Part shown: piece by piece, positions 1 to 11,400 of the stretch
Numbering within the stretch: the first letter of the stretch is position 1
How the letters are laid out: each line of letters begins with the position of its first letter
Assembly: GCA_963931865.1 (NCBI GenBank)
Contig: OZ007505.1
Location: 12,247,101-12,311,100 of the forward strand
Direction: 5' to 3'
DNA: 64,000 nucleotides
Source of the DNA: Axinella damicornis
Lineage: Eukaryota; Porifera; Demospongiae; Axinellida; Axinellidae
Position numbers and translations under genes: made by a program
The notes under the pieces: model-generated
Told to the model about the DNA's origin: nothing
Seen by the model: the letters and a program-made list of their open reading frames with translations, nothing else
Databases searched by the model: none

Positions 1-267
1 CCTTGAACCCAGGTCCCTCCCACTTCCTGCTGTTGCCGTTTATGCTAAGTGTTTTCCCTCACACACACACACATAGGTATACGTAGCGAGGCACTGGCCT
101 CAACCTTCCTGGAGCTCCATGGTCTACAGGACATGCTGGGGAGTCTCGGAGAGTGAGTTGAAAGGCCGACATGAGGAGGATGACCGAGACTGAGGCCACA
201 CCTATCAGAGGGAACCTCGAGACAATTGAACAACAGCTTGCAGAACACGAGGTATGTTTGTATGCCA

Positions 268-504
268 CAAACTGTTGTCAGTTGCTGTACAATAGGCCAG
301 TTGCACACAAGTGAAAGTATCCCTGGAATGTGTGATGTCTCATCCGGTTAGTCATTTGCAACCGTGTTAAGTATGTCATTTGCAACCGTGTTAAGTATTA
401 CTTAACACGGTTGCAAATGACCAACCGGATGTGACATCACACATTCCAGGGATACTTTCACTTGTGTGCAACTGGCCTATTGTACAGCAACTGACAACAG
501 TTTG
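268..504. repeat. Near-perfect long palindrome
   Basis: The left arm reads CAAACTGTTGTCAGTTGC and onward, and its reverse complement closes the right arm at 504. Each arm is about 115 bp and they meet in the middle with almost no spacer. Just before the centre the left arm carries a tandem duplication of a 22-24 bp segment (CATTTGCAACCGTGTTAAG). No flanking duplication of 4 bp or more was seen, so it may be a foldback element or an inverted duplication. It can form a cruciform. Confidence 0.8.
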
Positions 505-609
505 CGGTCGGCTTCTCCGGGTATTAAAGCGAGTCCAGTTGTGCCGAAGTCATTCGGGCGAAGTTTTAGCTCGGGTGTGGTTAAGGTGAGGTGAGCCCTC
601 ACCTTAACT

Positions 610-865
610 TTACCCAAGCTGAACCTCCCACAACTTGGGTGGGGTGGGAGCCTGAGGGGGTGGGGCTGGTGGGTGGGTGGGAGCATTGGGGGGTGGGGCA
701 GGTGGGAGGGAGCCTTGGGTGGTGGGGCTGGTGGGTGGGTGCATGGGGGTGGGGCTGGTGGGTAGGTGCATGGGGGTGGGGCTGGTGGGTGGGTGCATGG
801 GGGTGGGGCTGGTGGGTGCATGGAGGTGGGGCAAGTGGGTAGGTGCATGGGAGGTAGGGTTAGTC
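610..865. repeat. G-rich 27-bp minisatellite
   Basis: Imperfect tandem copies of a 27-bp unit built from GGTGGGGCTGGTGGGTG followed by GGTGCATGGG run through this block. One copy is shortened by about 5 bp and others differ by single bases. The + strand is strongly G-rich with many GGG/GGGG runs, so G-quadruplex formation is possible. Long open frames here (Pro/His/Thr-rich on -, Gly/Trp-rich on +) are products of the repeat and are not taken as genes. Confidence 0.85.
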
Positions 866-989
866 TTGGTGTGGTCAATTGAGTGCAGAATCTACCTCAG
901 CAGCGAATATAAAACATCTACAATACAGCTAAACTGAGCGACCTGCAACGATGAGGGATTGCGTTAGTCTGGATCCCAGACCCCAACCC

Positions 990-1308
990 GGAACCGCGGC
1001 TTGAAAAAGTTCAAAGTTCGCCACTGGAAATGGAGAGACATGTAGTCTCGCGTAGCCAGACTCTCGCACGGAAAGGAGAGTCTGGTACCCTGCCCATATA
1101 CGACTTGTTCCTTAGGCCACCCCTAGTGGGGTGGGATAAGAGGCGATAACGAATTCATGATAAGTGGAACCGCGGCTTGAAAAAGTTCAAAGTTCGCCAC
1201 TGGAAATGGAGAGACATGAGAGAAAGCTCGACCAAGACATCCAGAAGTTCCGTGGCGCCGAGACATGAGAGAGAGCTTGACCAAGACGTCCAGAAGTTCC
1301 GTGGCACC
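990..1308. repeat. Direct duplications (53 bp dispersed, 49 bp tandem)
   Basis: A 53-bp segment starting GGAACCGCGGCTTGAAAAAG occurs at 990-1042 and again at 1166-1218. Immediately after the second copy a 49-bp unit starting GAGACATGAGAGA is repeated at 1211-1259 and 1260-1308 with a few substitutions. The first copy is followed at 1043 by a TAGTCTCG terminus like those of the MITEs described elsewhere in the window. Confidence 0.75.
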
Positions 1309-1527
1309 GACTTTCTCCAGACGGAAGGTAAGGTAACTAGGGGAATGCATAGCACTGTGGGGCAGCGAGTGCAGCATTTGCATTTGCATGAACATGTCTG
1401 TCATCAGAACTTTGACTGAGAATAGCAGCACCACCTCAGACCACAGAATACTATCATACAGGTCTTCTCGTTCTGATATCACTGGTCACAGTGAGTTGAG
1501 TGTTACCGAGAGCAGGCCAGTCAAGTT

Positions 1528-1587
1528 TATTCTCGTGGGCCAGCCTCTCGCCACTCCCACCACGGGTGTGGCTGGCCCGCGAGACTA
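1528..1587. mobile_element. 60-bp hairpin MITE, TAGTCTCG family, 9-bp TSD
   Basis: The element is essentially one hairpin. Its left end reads TATTCTCGTGGGCCAGCC and its right end is the complement, ending GGCTGGCCCGCGAGACTA. It is flanked by a perfect 9-bp direct repeat AGTCAAGTT at 1519-1527 and 1588-1596, the target-site duplication. A 9-bp duplication and TAGTCTCG ends link it to the longer elements at 57258 and 59561. It has no coding capacity. Confidence 0.85.
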
Positions 1588-1687
1588 AGTCAAGTTCCCA
1601 TTCTCTGACAATATAGCTAGCTATGCATGCTGCACACCATGATATGCATTCTCTGCATGCAGGACATGTGATGGCTTGAACCGGCAC

Positions 1688-1990
1688 GATGGAGACTAGT
1701 GCCAGGAGCTCATGAGCTGCCAAAGGTGGCAAAGGAGCGTCGAACTCAGTCTTCCCGCCCTAGCGTACCTTACGTAAAAGTGTGAAAGACAAATTGGCTT
1801 TTTTGTGTGGTACCAAGGTACGACCGTATAGCGTTAGGGCACACAACATGTCTATATAGTTTGACGCTCCTTCACTAGCTACCTTTGGCAGCTCATGCAC
1901 TCCTGATAGCATGTGGTGAGGGGCATGAGCTTGAAGACAGGGAGTCTTCATGCTCTAGCCCCCCATGGTGTGCTATAGTCTCCATCCTCG
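1688..1990. mobile_element. Candidate MITE with imperfect inverted ends
   Basis: A left segment (GATGGAGACTA, then CATGAGCTGCCAAAGGT and GGAGCGTC) reappears inverted on the right, ending TAGTCTCCATC. The right arm has about 80 extra bases between its terminal and inner blocks. No flanking duplication was resolved. It looks like an old inverted-repeat element and encodes nothing recognisable. Confidence 0.5.
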
Positions 1991-2693
1991 TTTAGGTAGA
2001 CTATTCCGTGTCTCAGTCAACAGTCTCTGGCTCCAAGTCGACGTTGCAATTGTGTCATTGTGGTTTGAATTAGCGCATGATGCAATGATACACAAAATAT
2101 GAACAGGAAGTCATTTATGGCACGACGTACGTTATAAACGTTATGTCGCCCCATTATTTTATTCATCTCAGCCCACAACTTCTTTGGCTGTCTTCACGAC
2201 TGCCAGACCACACCCTCAAGGTGAGCTTGCTTACTTCTTCTAAGTTCCACGGTACCGTAATTCCTCACCAACCTGAACTCCACCCTCACATGTTCATCGT
2301 TGGTCCTCCTTGCCTTCTTCCATAGGCGGTTCCTCTCCTTGACCAGTTTTCGTTCTGACATTTACATCGTTTTTGTTCACATTTCTGTACTGGACGGGGG
2401 CGGGGGGCTAAGAGTGGACATTGTCAATTTCGTTTAGACCACTGTATGATGTTTGATGTGATGAGGATGTGGTAGGTATCTAAGTTTCATGGTTTCTTAA
2501 GTTGTCACTTAGACACCTAGTGCTCTTCTGATGAGCATGGACACCATTCTTAAACAAAACCACGAAGCAAAAATTAATGCATCTCGGTCACGAACTTGGC
2601 AGATTCTGAGTACTCCTACCTACTATGCACTATTGACCTAGTAGTCGAGCTCAGCAAGCCTGTCGTTGTTCAGCACCCTCCCCCCTACTTGAC

Positions 2694-3090
2694 TCACATA
2701 CAATGTACACACTTGCACACACACACATACAATGTACGTACCCCTACACTCTTGCACACACACACACATACAATGTACGTACCACTACACTCTTGCACAC
2801 ACACATATACAATGTACATACCACTACACTCTTGCACACACACACATACAATGTACGTACCACTACACTCTTGCACACACACACATACAATGTATGTACC
2901 AACTCTTGCACACACACACATACAATGTATGTACCACTACACTCTTGCACACACACACATATACAATGTACGTACCACTACACTCTTGCACACACACATA
3001 CAATGTACGTGCCACTACAATCTAGCACACACACACACATACAATGTACACACTTGCATGCATACACATACATGACAATGTACACACACA
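2694..3090. repeat. CA-rich minisatellite, ~40-bp unit
   Basis: About ten copies of a 37-41 bp unit occur, each with TACAATGTACGTACCACTAC followed by a short (CA)n run. Unit length varies mainly through the CA run. Open frames here (His/Thr-rich on +, Val/Cys-rich on -) are by-products of the array. Confidence 0.9.
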
Positions 3091-3587
3091 CACACACGCA
3101 AACACACTCAGACAGTGGAGGTGCTACTTATATCTCAATCTCACTGGCCAATGAAGCGCAGTATCTTCTCATTTCCAGGACCTCTGTAGGACCATGGCAC
3201 AACAGCAACAGACCAAACAAGCGAACCATGCCCCCAAGGTCTGCTTATACAAGAAATGCCACATTCATTAATTACCCTGTAATGAAGCCTCTTTTTGTAC
3301 ATCTATTGCTAATGAATCGATGCATTCCTGAGGCATGTTGCTATTAACTGGGAACGTCCATGTACTAAGCTGGGCATGTCGCTGGTGACAGTCAAAACTA
3401 GTCACTTCATTGCCGCCAACAACTGCTATCAGCCACCAGACTCTTCACATTTGTCATGGTGCAAAACTGTTCCCCAAATTTCATAACTTGGTAGCAAAGA
3501 ACCATATTCCTCTCTTCGTTCCATTGTACTTGAGTTTGTCCTTCCCCTGTTTCAGCTCACAGTTGAGTCTCTGTTGGGACAGCTCAG

Positions 3588-3700
3588 GCCCAACCTGGCG
3601 GTCACTGGCAGCCGGCCTTATGCTGAGGAGGAATGGGCGGAGCCCAACCTGGTAGTCACTGGCAGCCGGCCTACCGGTGAGTAGGAGTGGGCAGAGCTCA
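3588..3700. repeat. 54-bp tandem duplication
   Basis: A GCCCAACCTGGYRGTCACTG segment with the following AGCCGGCC occurs twice, at 3588 and 3642. No coding role is apparent. Confidence 0.7.
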
Positions 3701-3837
3701 GGAGCCAGAGTGGACATACTTTCAAGGTAGGTATTAAAGGGGGCATAGTGCTTTATGAATGTTTCCACACCTCTCTATTTCTATAAGGACCAACTAGCTA
3801 TAAAATTTACAAGTTGCTTTGCTAGATTTGCTCAGCT

Positions 3838-4150
3838 ACATGTACTTCCCGCCTATTAGCAGCCCATTGCCAGGTCTATAGCTGCTCCCTGATTGTGTCC
3901 ACTTCAACTGCTGCCCCCCGATTGCATCCACTCAGCTGCTGCATGCCGATCGCATCTGCTGCACCCCAATTGCATCCAATTCAGCTGCTGCATCAGGATT
4001 GCGTCCCTTACAGTATAGCTACTCCTCCCTGCCATCCAGGATGGCTACCTACGTTCTTGGGAGTTTGAGGTAGGAGGTTGTCTAGTCCCGCCCCCCCAAC
4101 ATCCCACTTCCATACAGTAACACACTCACACAATCATGCTTTAAAATCTT
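3838..4150. repeat. Dispersed repeat, copy 1 (CAGCTGCTGC family)
   Basis: Imperfect ~35-bp units with CAGCTGCTGC and GATTGCATCC are followed by a tail with TAGTCCCGCCCC, AACATCCCACTTCC, CACTCACAC and TTAAAATCTTAAT. The same order of blocks is found at 16920-17318, so this is a dispersed repeat family and not local slippage. Whether it is a SINE-like element or part of a larger transposon cannot be told from two copies. Confidence 0.65.
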
Positions 4151-5690
4151 AATAATATTATAATAATGTTATTGACGAATTTCAACTGACTTTTCCTGAA
4201 ATCACTACTGGTATATAATGTGGTTAGGCATACTAAACTCATGAAGACCTATAGTCTTCTAATAGTCATCAGCATAGCACGTACTACGAACCTACAGCAA
4301 TCGATCAAGATGTAAAAAAAAAACGCCACATGACTGCATGGACCTGTCACGTTATCAAAAGCTTGCGAATTCTCGTGCTTTCCTGTTGGTGACATGCTCG
4401 AGAAGGATGCAGCCAGATTCAGAACTTGTGGCTCCTGGTGACCGCCGTCTTGTAAGCTGTGTGGCTCTATCAGCCACCACTTCATCTCAATTTGCCCCAC
4501 CCTTGAGGTTGAGGGACAACACCTGTTGAGAGATGCCCCTCCCATCTTTCACTAATTGCCTCATGTGCCCATTGGAGTTTACAGAGGCCAGTCTTGGAAC
4601 TGATTGGGCAATATCTCCTAGAAGTTCATCATTGTAAAGTATTGTACCAGTCTATCAGTCCCAGGCTCTCTCCTCAAACTATGGGTTTTGAGGAGAGAGC
4701 CTGGGACCAAGGCGAAGTCTATCGCAGGACTGGCCCATATGCAGCAAGCAACTCTCTTGTCCCTTCACTTCCTTGCAGGTGACCGGTCAGTGTAGCTGGT
4801 GCCCGACGGTTATGTGGACCAGCAGATGGCCCAGAAAGGTCCTGAGCCCCGGGGCTGAAGACTTATGACACAGCGAGGGACAGGGTATGTATTTGTCTGG
4901 GACTTTACATTTGGTCATGTATGGGAAGATGGGTGCAACTTACATTGTGTAGAAGTTAATTGGGATATCCATTCCTTATTAAATTTTCTGCCCACCTACA
5001 CTAGGACTGAAACTAAGGAAGGAAACCCTGGCCCCCTAAATTTGGCCAACAAGAATTTGTGTAGAGGCTGTGTGGTTATACAGTCATCATAGTTTGGTAG
5101 AACTCTAGACACCATACCCACCATGCAGTTTGAGTTGCAGTTTGCACTGCTGGGGGCCTGGGGCTATTATAATGGTCGATACATGGAAGCAGAAGAATAA
5201 CAAATCATGTGAATGATGTTGTGTGTCGTGTGTCATGGATGTGAGGTGACCTGCATGTGTCGGTGGTGGGTGGTGGTTGGGGGGAGAGAGAGGGTGAACA
5301 ACTCACTCTCACAGCAAAGTGATCAAAGCTCCTGCAGCTAGAGGTCCAGTGTTTCTATACATACCCTACCTCTGTTTCAGGTACCATTGCTGCTGGTCAG
5401 AGAGCTGGACATTGCTGTCAGAGAGCTAGGATTCTGCCTCTGGCTGAATACACAATCAACTAATTTTATATTACATTAATATTTTAACCCAGCTGAGAAT
5501 TTATTTATGCAGACCTATATATAATATTATGGAATGCATAATTGTTACTGATGCACTAAGTCTTAATTAGCTGTATGCCTATACGGTATTAATTATAGAC
5601 CCCGAGACTAATCCGGTATATAATATACACACCCACCGGTTATGCAGTCATTATGCCAGTGTGTCTATAGCTGAATTGAATTGAATCAAT
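4151..5690. other. No gene recognised
   Basis: Apart from the hairpin at 4659-4706 this stretch shows only short open frames without family features, AT-rich patches around 5460-5640 and no convincing splice-bounded exon. Confidence 0.5.
4659..4706. repeat. Perfect 20-bp stem hairpin
   Basis: TCCCAGGCTCTCTCCTCAAA at 4659-4678 is exactly complementary to 4687-4706, with an 8-nt loop. The stem resembles the sub-terminal hairpins of the TAGCCTCG MITE family and the partial element at 63833, so it is probably a MITE remnant. Confidence 0.7.
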
Positions 5691-5836
5691 ACGGAATCTA
5701 TAGCTAGCTTGTACACTGCATGGAGTGTTAGCATACAAGCTCCCTTGAAGTACGTAGCCTTGTTCCCCGCAGGCCTTCTCACCCTGGCATTTGTAGCTTG
5801 CAGTATATTAACACGTGAGGAGGCAACTCAAGCAAC

Positions 5837-6982
5837 ATGCCCAAGAAGACCTCGAACAAAGCTAACTGCGACAACTGTGACTTGTGTTGTAGCCCCCTTG
5901 TGGAAGGCAAAGAGGACATTCTTCACTGCGAAGGCATTTGCCAACTCAAATTTCACCGGTACTGTGCCGGTATCTCCGTCAGCCATTTCAAGCGCCTAAC
6001 GTCTAGCTCGTCCCCCTTCGTCTGTTCTGCATGCAGCCAGGCCCTCCAGGAAGCCAAGGTCTCCCAACTTCTATCTGAAGTGGCCGACTTAAAGACCCAA
6101 ATCGCTTCACTTCAAGAACTACTGCTCTCTGCTAATTGCCGCCGTGACGCACACGATGGCGGCCCTCTCTCGGACCAACATCAGCCAGGTGAAGCTGGCG
6201 AAGACCAAGTGTCTGACGATTCTCAGGGCTGGAGCTCCGTGGTCAAGAGAAACTTACCTCCCTCTGCCCCCAAGCAAAGGGGGGCCACTAAACTCCATGG
6301 CCAAAACCATAATGAACGTAAGTTCAATGTTGTGTTCTATGGATTAGCTGAGTGTAAGAAAGGGTCATCCAGAAACAAGCGCACGCAGCATGACACGAGT
6401 CTGGTGTCCAAAACAATTGAGTCAATCTGCTCAGACGTACCCTCCCAGTCCATTCGTGACTGTGTTCGACTTGGCAAGTATGATGAGAGCCGCAACCGTC
6501 CTGTACTAGCCCACCTCAATCGCACCTGTGACGTGTCTAACATACTATCTAACCGCCATAAGTTATTCACTACCCCTGGTACCTCTGTGAAGCCGCATCA
6601 ATCTCCAAAAGAAAGAGCTACAGAATCTACACTATTGCGTCAGAGACGAGCACTAATTGTCTCTGGGATTGACAAAGGCAGCATCAAGATTCGTGGCAAC
6701 AGCATTTATGTCAACAATCAGAAATATGGTACCGCAAATGCCTCTGAGTTTCTTGCCCAGGCAACCACCAATGCCTCTCAGCAAGTCAATGACAACCCTA
6801 ACTCGTTCAACAAAGAGGAGGTAGTCTCCAAGCACGCACCTAAGGGTGCTATTCAAAAGACCAATGTCTCTAATGATGCTGTTCATAACAAGAAGGTCCC
6901 CACTCCATCTATCAGTGAAGAGGAGGAATCAGATTCTGTAAACCATTCAATCCCTGCCCAGCCCAGCCAATTGGGCGACTGA
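5837..6982 (+). CDS. LINE ORF1 protein, PHD-like finger and RNA-binding region
   Basis: This 381-residue frame starts at an ATG in context CAACATGCC. Residues ~11-68 form a PHD-like zinc finger with the pattern CDNCDLCCSPL, then HCEGICQ, FHRYC and CSACSQ. Residues ~68-100 are leucine-rich and likely coiled coil. Residues ~157-245 (starting KFNVVFYGLAE) resemble the RRM-like nucleic-acid-binding part of LINE ORF1 proteins. Such proteins bind the LINE RNA in a cytoplasmic RNP. A PHD finger in ORF1 is known for CR1-like LINEs. The frame ends with TGA at 6980-6982 followed by CTA, and ORF2 continues in the same frame. Confidence 0.85.
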   Translation: MPKKTSNKANCDNCDLCCSPLVEGKEDILHCEGICQLKFHRYCAGISVSHFKRLTSSSSPFVCSACSQALQEAKVSQLLSEVADLKTQIASLQELLLSANCRRDAHDGGPLSDQHQPGEAGEDQVSDDSQGWSSVVKRNLPPSAPKQRGATKLHGQNHNERKFNVVFYGLAECKKGSSRNKRTQHDTSLVSKTIESICSDVPSQSIRDCVRLGKYDESRNRPVLAHLNRTCDVSNILSNRHKLFTTPGTSVKPHQSPKERATESTLLRQRRALIVSGIDKGSIKIRGNSIYVNNQKYGTANASEFLAQATTNASQQVNDNPNSFNKEEVVSKHAPKGAIQKTNVSNDAVHNKKVPTPSISEEEESDSVNHSIPAQPSQLGD

Positions 6983-9900
6983 CTATCTCCACCCACTTCA
7001 TTGTCCACACACACACACCACAATCTACTAACTTGTTCACAACCTGATCCCCAATGTCCTCATTGTGATTTACAATGTCCTCGACACAATCCTCAATGCC
7101 AGCACGTTTTGCAATGTTCTTGTCACAACCCACAATGTTCTCCCCACGACTCAACTAATGATCACAGCTCAATCACCTTCTGCTATCTTAACATAAGGAG
7201 TCTGGTCAACAAACTACGCAAATTCCAATCAATAATTTATTCGTCTAACTATGATGTAATTTGCCTGACAGAAACCTGGTTATCTGACTTTGTGTTCGAC
7301 CATGAGATTCTTCCCTCCAACTACAACATCTTCCGCAATGACAGATGCTCCCGTGGAGGCGGAGTGATGATTGCTGTAAAGGATACCATCCCAGTCACAT
7401 GCATTGTCAGAAACGATTCACCTCACACTGAGGTCTTGTCCGTCAAATTATTCCATAACTCAGTCACTGTCTGCTGCGCGTATATCCCTCCCAGTTCTAA
7501 TGATGCACAGGCCTTCGACGCCTTCTCTTGCTTATCACAAATTGTCCAATCTAGCTCTCCCAGCCATGTCATCCTGGTTGGTGATTTCAATTGTCCAGAT
7601 ATTCATTGGAGCACTCTCACTGCCACTTCCTCCACCTCTAGAGCACTCTGCGACTTCGTCTTTGACAATGATCTCATGCAAATGTTAGAGGGTCCCACTC
7701 ACATTAAAGGCAATACCCTAGACCTTGTGCTGACTAATTCCGTTGAGTGTATCAGTAACCTCTCAATCTGCAAGGATGACCAGATTCTCTTGTCCGATCA
7801 CTATGTAGTCACCTTCCTGATCTCACATTCCTCCCCTCCTTCCCTAACAACAACAACAACTCCAAAATACGTATTTGATTTCCCCAAAGCTGACTATGAC
7901 GGTATCTGTTCATACCTTATTGACTTCGATTATTCCTCTTGTCTCCGCTGCAGTGATGTTGAACTTGTATGGAACACTGTGAAGAGCTCAATCTACGAAG
8001 CTATGAACATCTACATACCCAAAGTGAGACTCAGACGCTTTCAATACCCATGCTGGTTCACTCCAGAGCTCAGACACTTGTCTAAGTCTCTTCGCACACT
8101 CAGGAAAAAAGCTTCAAGGAAACCTACTGCCCATCTCTGCAACAAAGTAGCCCAATACCAGTCAACCCTTCGGGACAAAATTCTACACGCAAAATCTCAA
8201 TATGAAATGAACCTCGTTCAATCCTTTGCTGGATCACAATCCTCCAAGATATACAAATATATTCACTCTCTCACTAAAGACAGCTCCATTCCATCAACCG
8301 TATTTCTAGGCACTTCTTCTGCTTCTCAGGACACTGAGAGGGCTGAACTGTTTAACTCTTTCTTCCACTCAGTCTTTACAATCAGCTCTTACAGGCTTCC
8401 TAGTCTGGACAATCTTCCTGTGGCCTCGCCTAGCATTTGTTCGATATCAATCTCTGAACTTGAGGTTCTTACAGCACTCTCGAGCCTAGACCCTAACAAA
8501 TCTATGGGCTGTGATGGAATTGGCTCCAAAGTGTTGAAACACTGTTCACTAGCGCTCTACATCCCGCTTCACCACCTCTATTCTCTAAGCATCTCCAAGC
8601 ACATCATTCCTCTAGAATGGAAGCACCATTCAATTACTCCTGTCTATAAATCTGGAGATAAAAGTCAAGTAATTAACTATCGTCCTATTTCCCTCCTCTG
8701 TATTATTTCAAAAGTCCTCGAACGTCTAGTCTATGACAAACTGAGTGCGTTCATCATGAAGCACAACATCATCCATGATTCCCAATTTGGCTTTCTCCAG
8801 CACCGCTCAGCAATTCAACAACTACTTACCTTCCTAGCCAACATTCATAATGATATCAACAGCAATGCCAGATGTGATGTCATATACCTCGACTTCAGGA
8901 AAGCATTTGACAGCGTTCCCCACCATGAACTGCTACTGAAGCTCCGGAAAGTGGGTGTAAATGGGAGTCTCTGGTATTGGTTTCGCGCCTACTTACTAGG
9001 CAGACAGCAACATGTCTCAATCTGTGGTTGCTCTTCCTCTTCACTTCCTGTGATCTCTGGTACCCCAGGGAAGCATTCTGGGTCCCCTCATGTTTCTTAT
9101 ATACATCAACGATCTCCCATCCAGTAGCCTCTTCACTAAGTTATTCCTTTTTGCGGACGACACCAAATGCCTCTCTCGCATATCCTCACCTTCTGATAGT
9201 CTCCTGCTGCAATCCGACCTGGATGGGGTTTCCTCTTGGAGCAAAAAGTGGCTGTTGGCATTCAACGAAACTAAGCTCCATCTCTTATCCATCAATACCA
9301 AATGCTCTAACCCTCTGTGTACAGCTGACTCCTTATACTACATAAATGGTCGGTCAATTGCACCTTGCAACTCTCACAAGGACCTGGGCATTGTAATAGC
9401 ATCTGACCTTAAGTGGTCAGATCACCTGCACCTCATATCCTCTAAAGCCTACAAGAAGTTGGGGCTGCTTCGCCGCACTTTCTGTGCTACAAATAGTATC
9501 AGTACAAAGAAACGACTCTACATATCTCTTGTGAGATCCCAACTGTTATATGGCTCACAAATCTGGAGACCGGTTCTGATCAAAGACATCAACTTAATAG
9601 AATCAATTCAACGCCGTGCAACAAAATACATTCTAAACGACTATACTTCTGACTACAAAGCAAGGTTGACAAAGCTGCACCTACTGCCTCTATCGATGTT
9701 GTTCGAACTACACGACATCTGCTTCTTCATCAAATCTTTGAAATCTCCTGATGCTAACAACAGCTCATTTAATATTGTCAATTTTGTCTCCTTCAGCACG
9801 AACCAAACTAGGTCTGGATTGCATATGAAGCTAGTCCAACCTCTATCAAAACATTCAAGAGATAAACAGTTTTATTTCAACAGATTACCATCTCTATGGA

Positions 9901-10079
9901 ATTCACTCCCAGCTATAGACTTGACTCTTAGCTACAAGCTAATAAAGCATCGTCTCAAAGTTACTCTTTGGAACCACTTTCTCGCCAACTTCAACCCTGA
10001 ATCCACCTGCTCCTTCCACTATTCATGTCCCTGTTCTAAATGTTCAACTGTTCTCAGGACAGTATTCACCTCACTATAG
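6983..10079 (+). pseudogene. LINE ORF2: endonuclease and reverse transcriptase, one frameshift
   Basis: The frame stays open from the ORF1 stop to 9127 and then continues in another frame (9090-10079). After a Cys/His-rich linker, the endonuclease starts at FCYLNIRSL, followed by LTETWLSD, LVGDFNCPDIHW and SDHYVV. Reverse transcriptase blocks follow: VINYRPISLL, YLDFRKAFDSVPHH, then after the break FADDTKCLS. The C-terminus holds CSFHYSCPCSKC, typical of CR1/L2-like proteins. The frameshift lies at about 9060-9075, between the catalytic YLDF and FADD motifs, and fits a 2-nt loss. No ATG occurs in frame before about 7373, inside the endonuclease, so expression probably relied on readthrough or on a non-AUG start. 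The product would nick target DNA and prime reverse transcription. Confidence 0.85.
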
Positions 10080-10433
10080 CAACTATTGACTACTACTAAC
10101 GTCATATGCCAGTTACCACAAACTTCCACCTGACAAGACCACCACCAATCTGAAGGTGTCCTTCTCGCTCAGCACTAATACCCATGTCACAATCTCATAA
10201 ACCCATATGATATTATGTTTACTAGTGTTCTTTGTCCAATCTTTGTAAAGTCGTCCCTTAACCTAACGAATAAGTATGTGTATGTATTAAGTTTAAGGCA
10301 GCTAAGAATCTTTTAGCTGACCTACAGCAGTTCTCATTCTCAGCTAACTTTCAGTCTCTTTTGTGTACCACTCTCACCACAGTCACAACATGCACTCTGC
10401 TGTAAAGCAATAATAATAATAATAATAATAATT

Positions 10434-11400
10434 AACGTGATAGTATACACTAAAAGTAACAAATGCTGGTGAGAGAAGGCCTGCATGCATGCATGGGTTG
10501 GAGGCTATCCTTGAAGATATGGTCACGTCAGTTACAAACATAGCCAAGGATCGCGACTTTGTTTGGGGTTTGTGAATGGGACCAGCTAACTATTAAGGTA
10601 GTAAACATGGGTACCGCGATCTCCGAAACCAAGTTGATGGATAAATGGGCAGCATCAAAGCGTACACAAGTTTCAGCAATACTTTGCATCAAACTGCTCC
10701 CTCTGCTTGAAAATGCCCTAAAACTCAATTTTAAGGCCCTCTACGAAACTGAAAATTTGGACCCTCTCCAAGGCCCCACCCACACTCTGACCCCATCATC
10801 AATACACACACAAAACAGGCCCAAAAACTACGGATGGATTTACCACCTGCTCTCCTCACTTGCAGGCTACAGCCCAAAACTCACTGCCACCCTCAAAAAC
10901 AGAGGTTTGGCTACCCTAGGCTTTCAAAAAAAATTCCACGCACACCAACTAAAACCGACTCCAGCCAAGGCCAGTTTCCAAAAGGTCAACCTACCCCCTG
11001 CAAAAATAGGGATGCTTTTCCACGTTCACCTCTCAGTTACCGAGTTTTGGCCACACATCTACTCCCTCTCACCAGCCCAGTCCAGCTACCAAACCAGCCA
11101 AATTCGCCCTAACACGAAAATGGGCGGGGCCTGTAATGCCGAAAGGTCAACTCTCTAGAGTACCTTGGCCAGGGAGCTGTCGGAGGCTGTTCACTTTCCA
11201 GGCTGTTCTTCGGCCACTTCGGCAGACCCACAAACATTCCTGCTCACTCCACCTAGCTATTCACACACAGATAGCCCATCGCCACATTCAATCAGCTAGA
11301 ATAGCTTCTTACTTAAAAAAAAAAAAAGAAAAAAAAAAAAAAAAAAGAGTGTTCAAACAAATCTTCAAAGTACCGCACGGCCACATCAGAGTACCGATTT
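10434..11400 (+). other. Unidentified region with a 199-codon open frame and an A-rich tract
   Basis: A 199-codon frame spans 10559-11158 but shows no domain, signal peptide or splice pattern I recognise; its lower half is Pro/Gln/Thr-rich. An A-rich tract follows at 11313-11346. The A-run could be the tail of an old retroposed sequence. I do not call a gene. Confidence 0.35.

Larger units (their letters stand above)
5690..10433 (+). mobile_element. Near full-length CR1/L2-type LINE retrotransposon
   Basis: It contains a 5' leader, ORF1 (5837-6982), ORF2 (6983-10079) with apurinic endonuclease and reverse transcriptase, a ~330-nt 3' UTR and a terminal (TAA)n run of about eight units at 10410-10433. 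There is no RNase H, and the C-terminal Cys motif plus a microsatellite tail fit the CR1/L2/Crack group; the exact clade is inference. The left edge is set at about 5690 because no target-site duplication could be matched. The copy has a single frameshift in reverse transcriptase and looks recent. Confidence 0.85.

Noticed and set aside
477..878. Proline/histidine-rich frame as a secreted or structural protein
   Set aside because: It is the reverse strand of the 27-bp G-rich minisatellite and has no ATG at its start.
2596..3347. Long His/Thr/Tyr-rich open frames on both strands
   Set aside because: They coincide with the CA-rich minisatellite and have no non-repetitive domain; the repeat explains them.
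10559..11158. 199-codon open frame as a gene
   Set aside because: No domain, no splice support and a biased Pro/Thr/Gln composition; kept only as an unidentified region.
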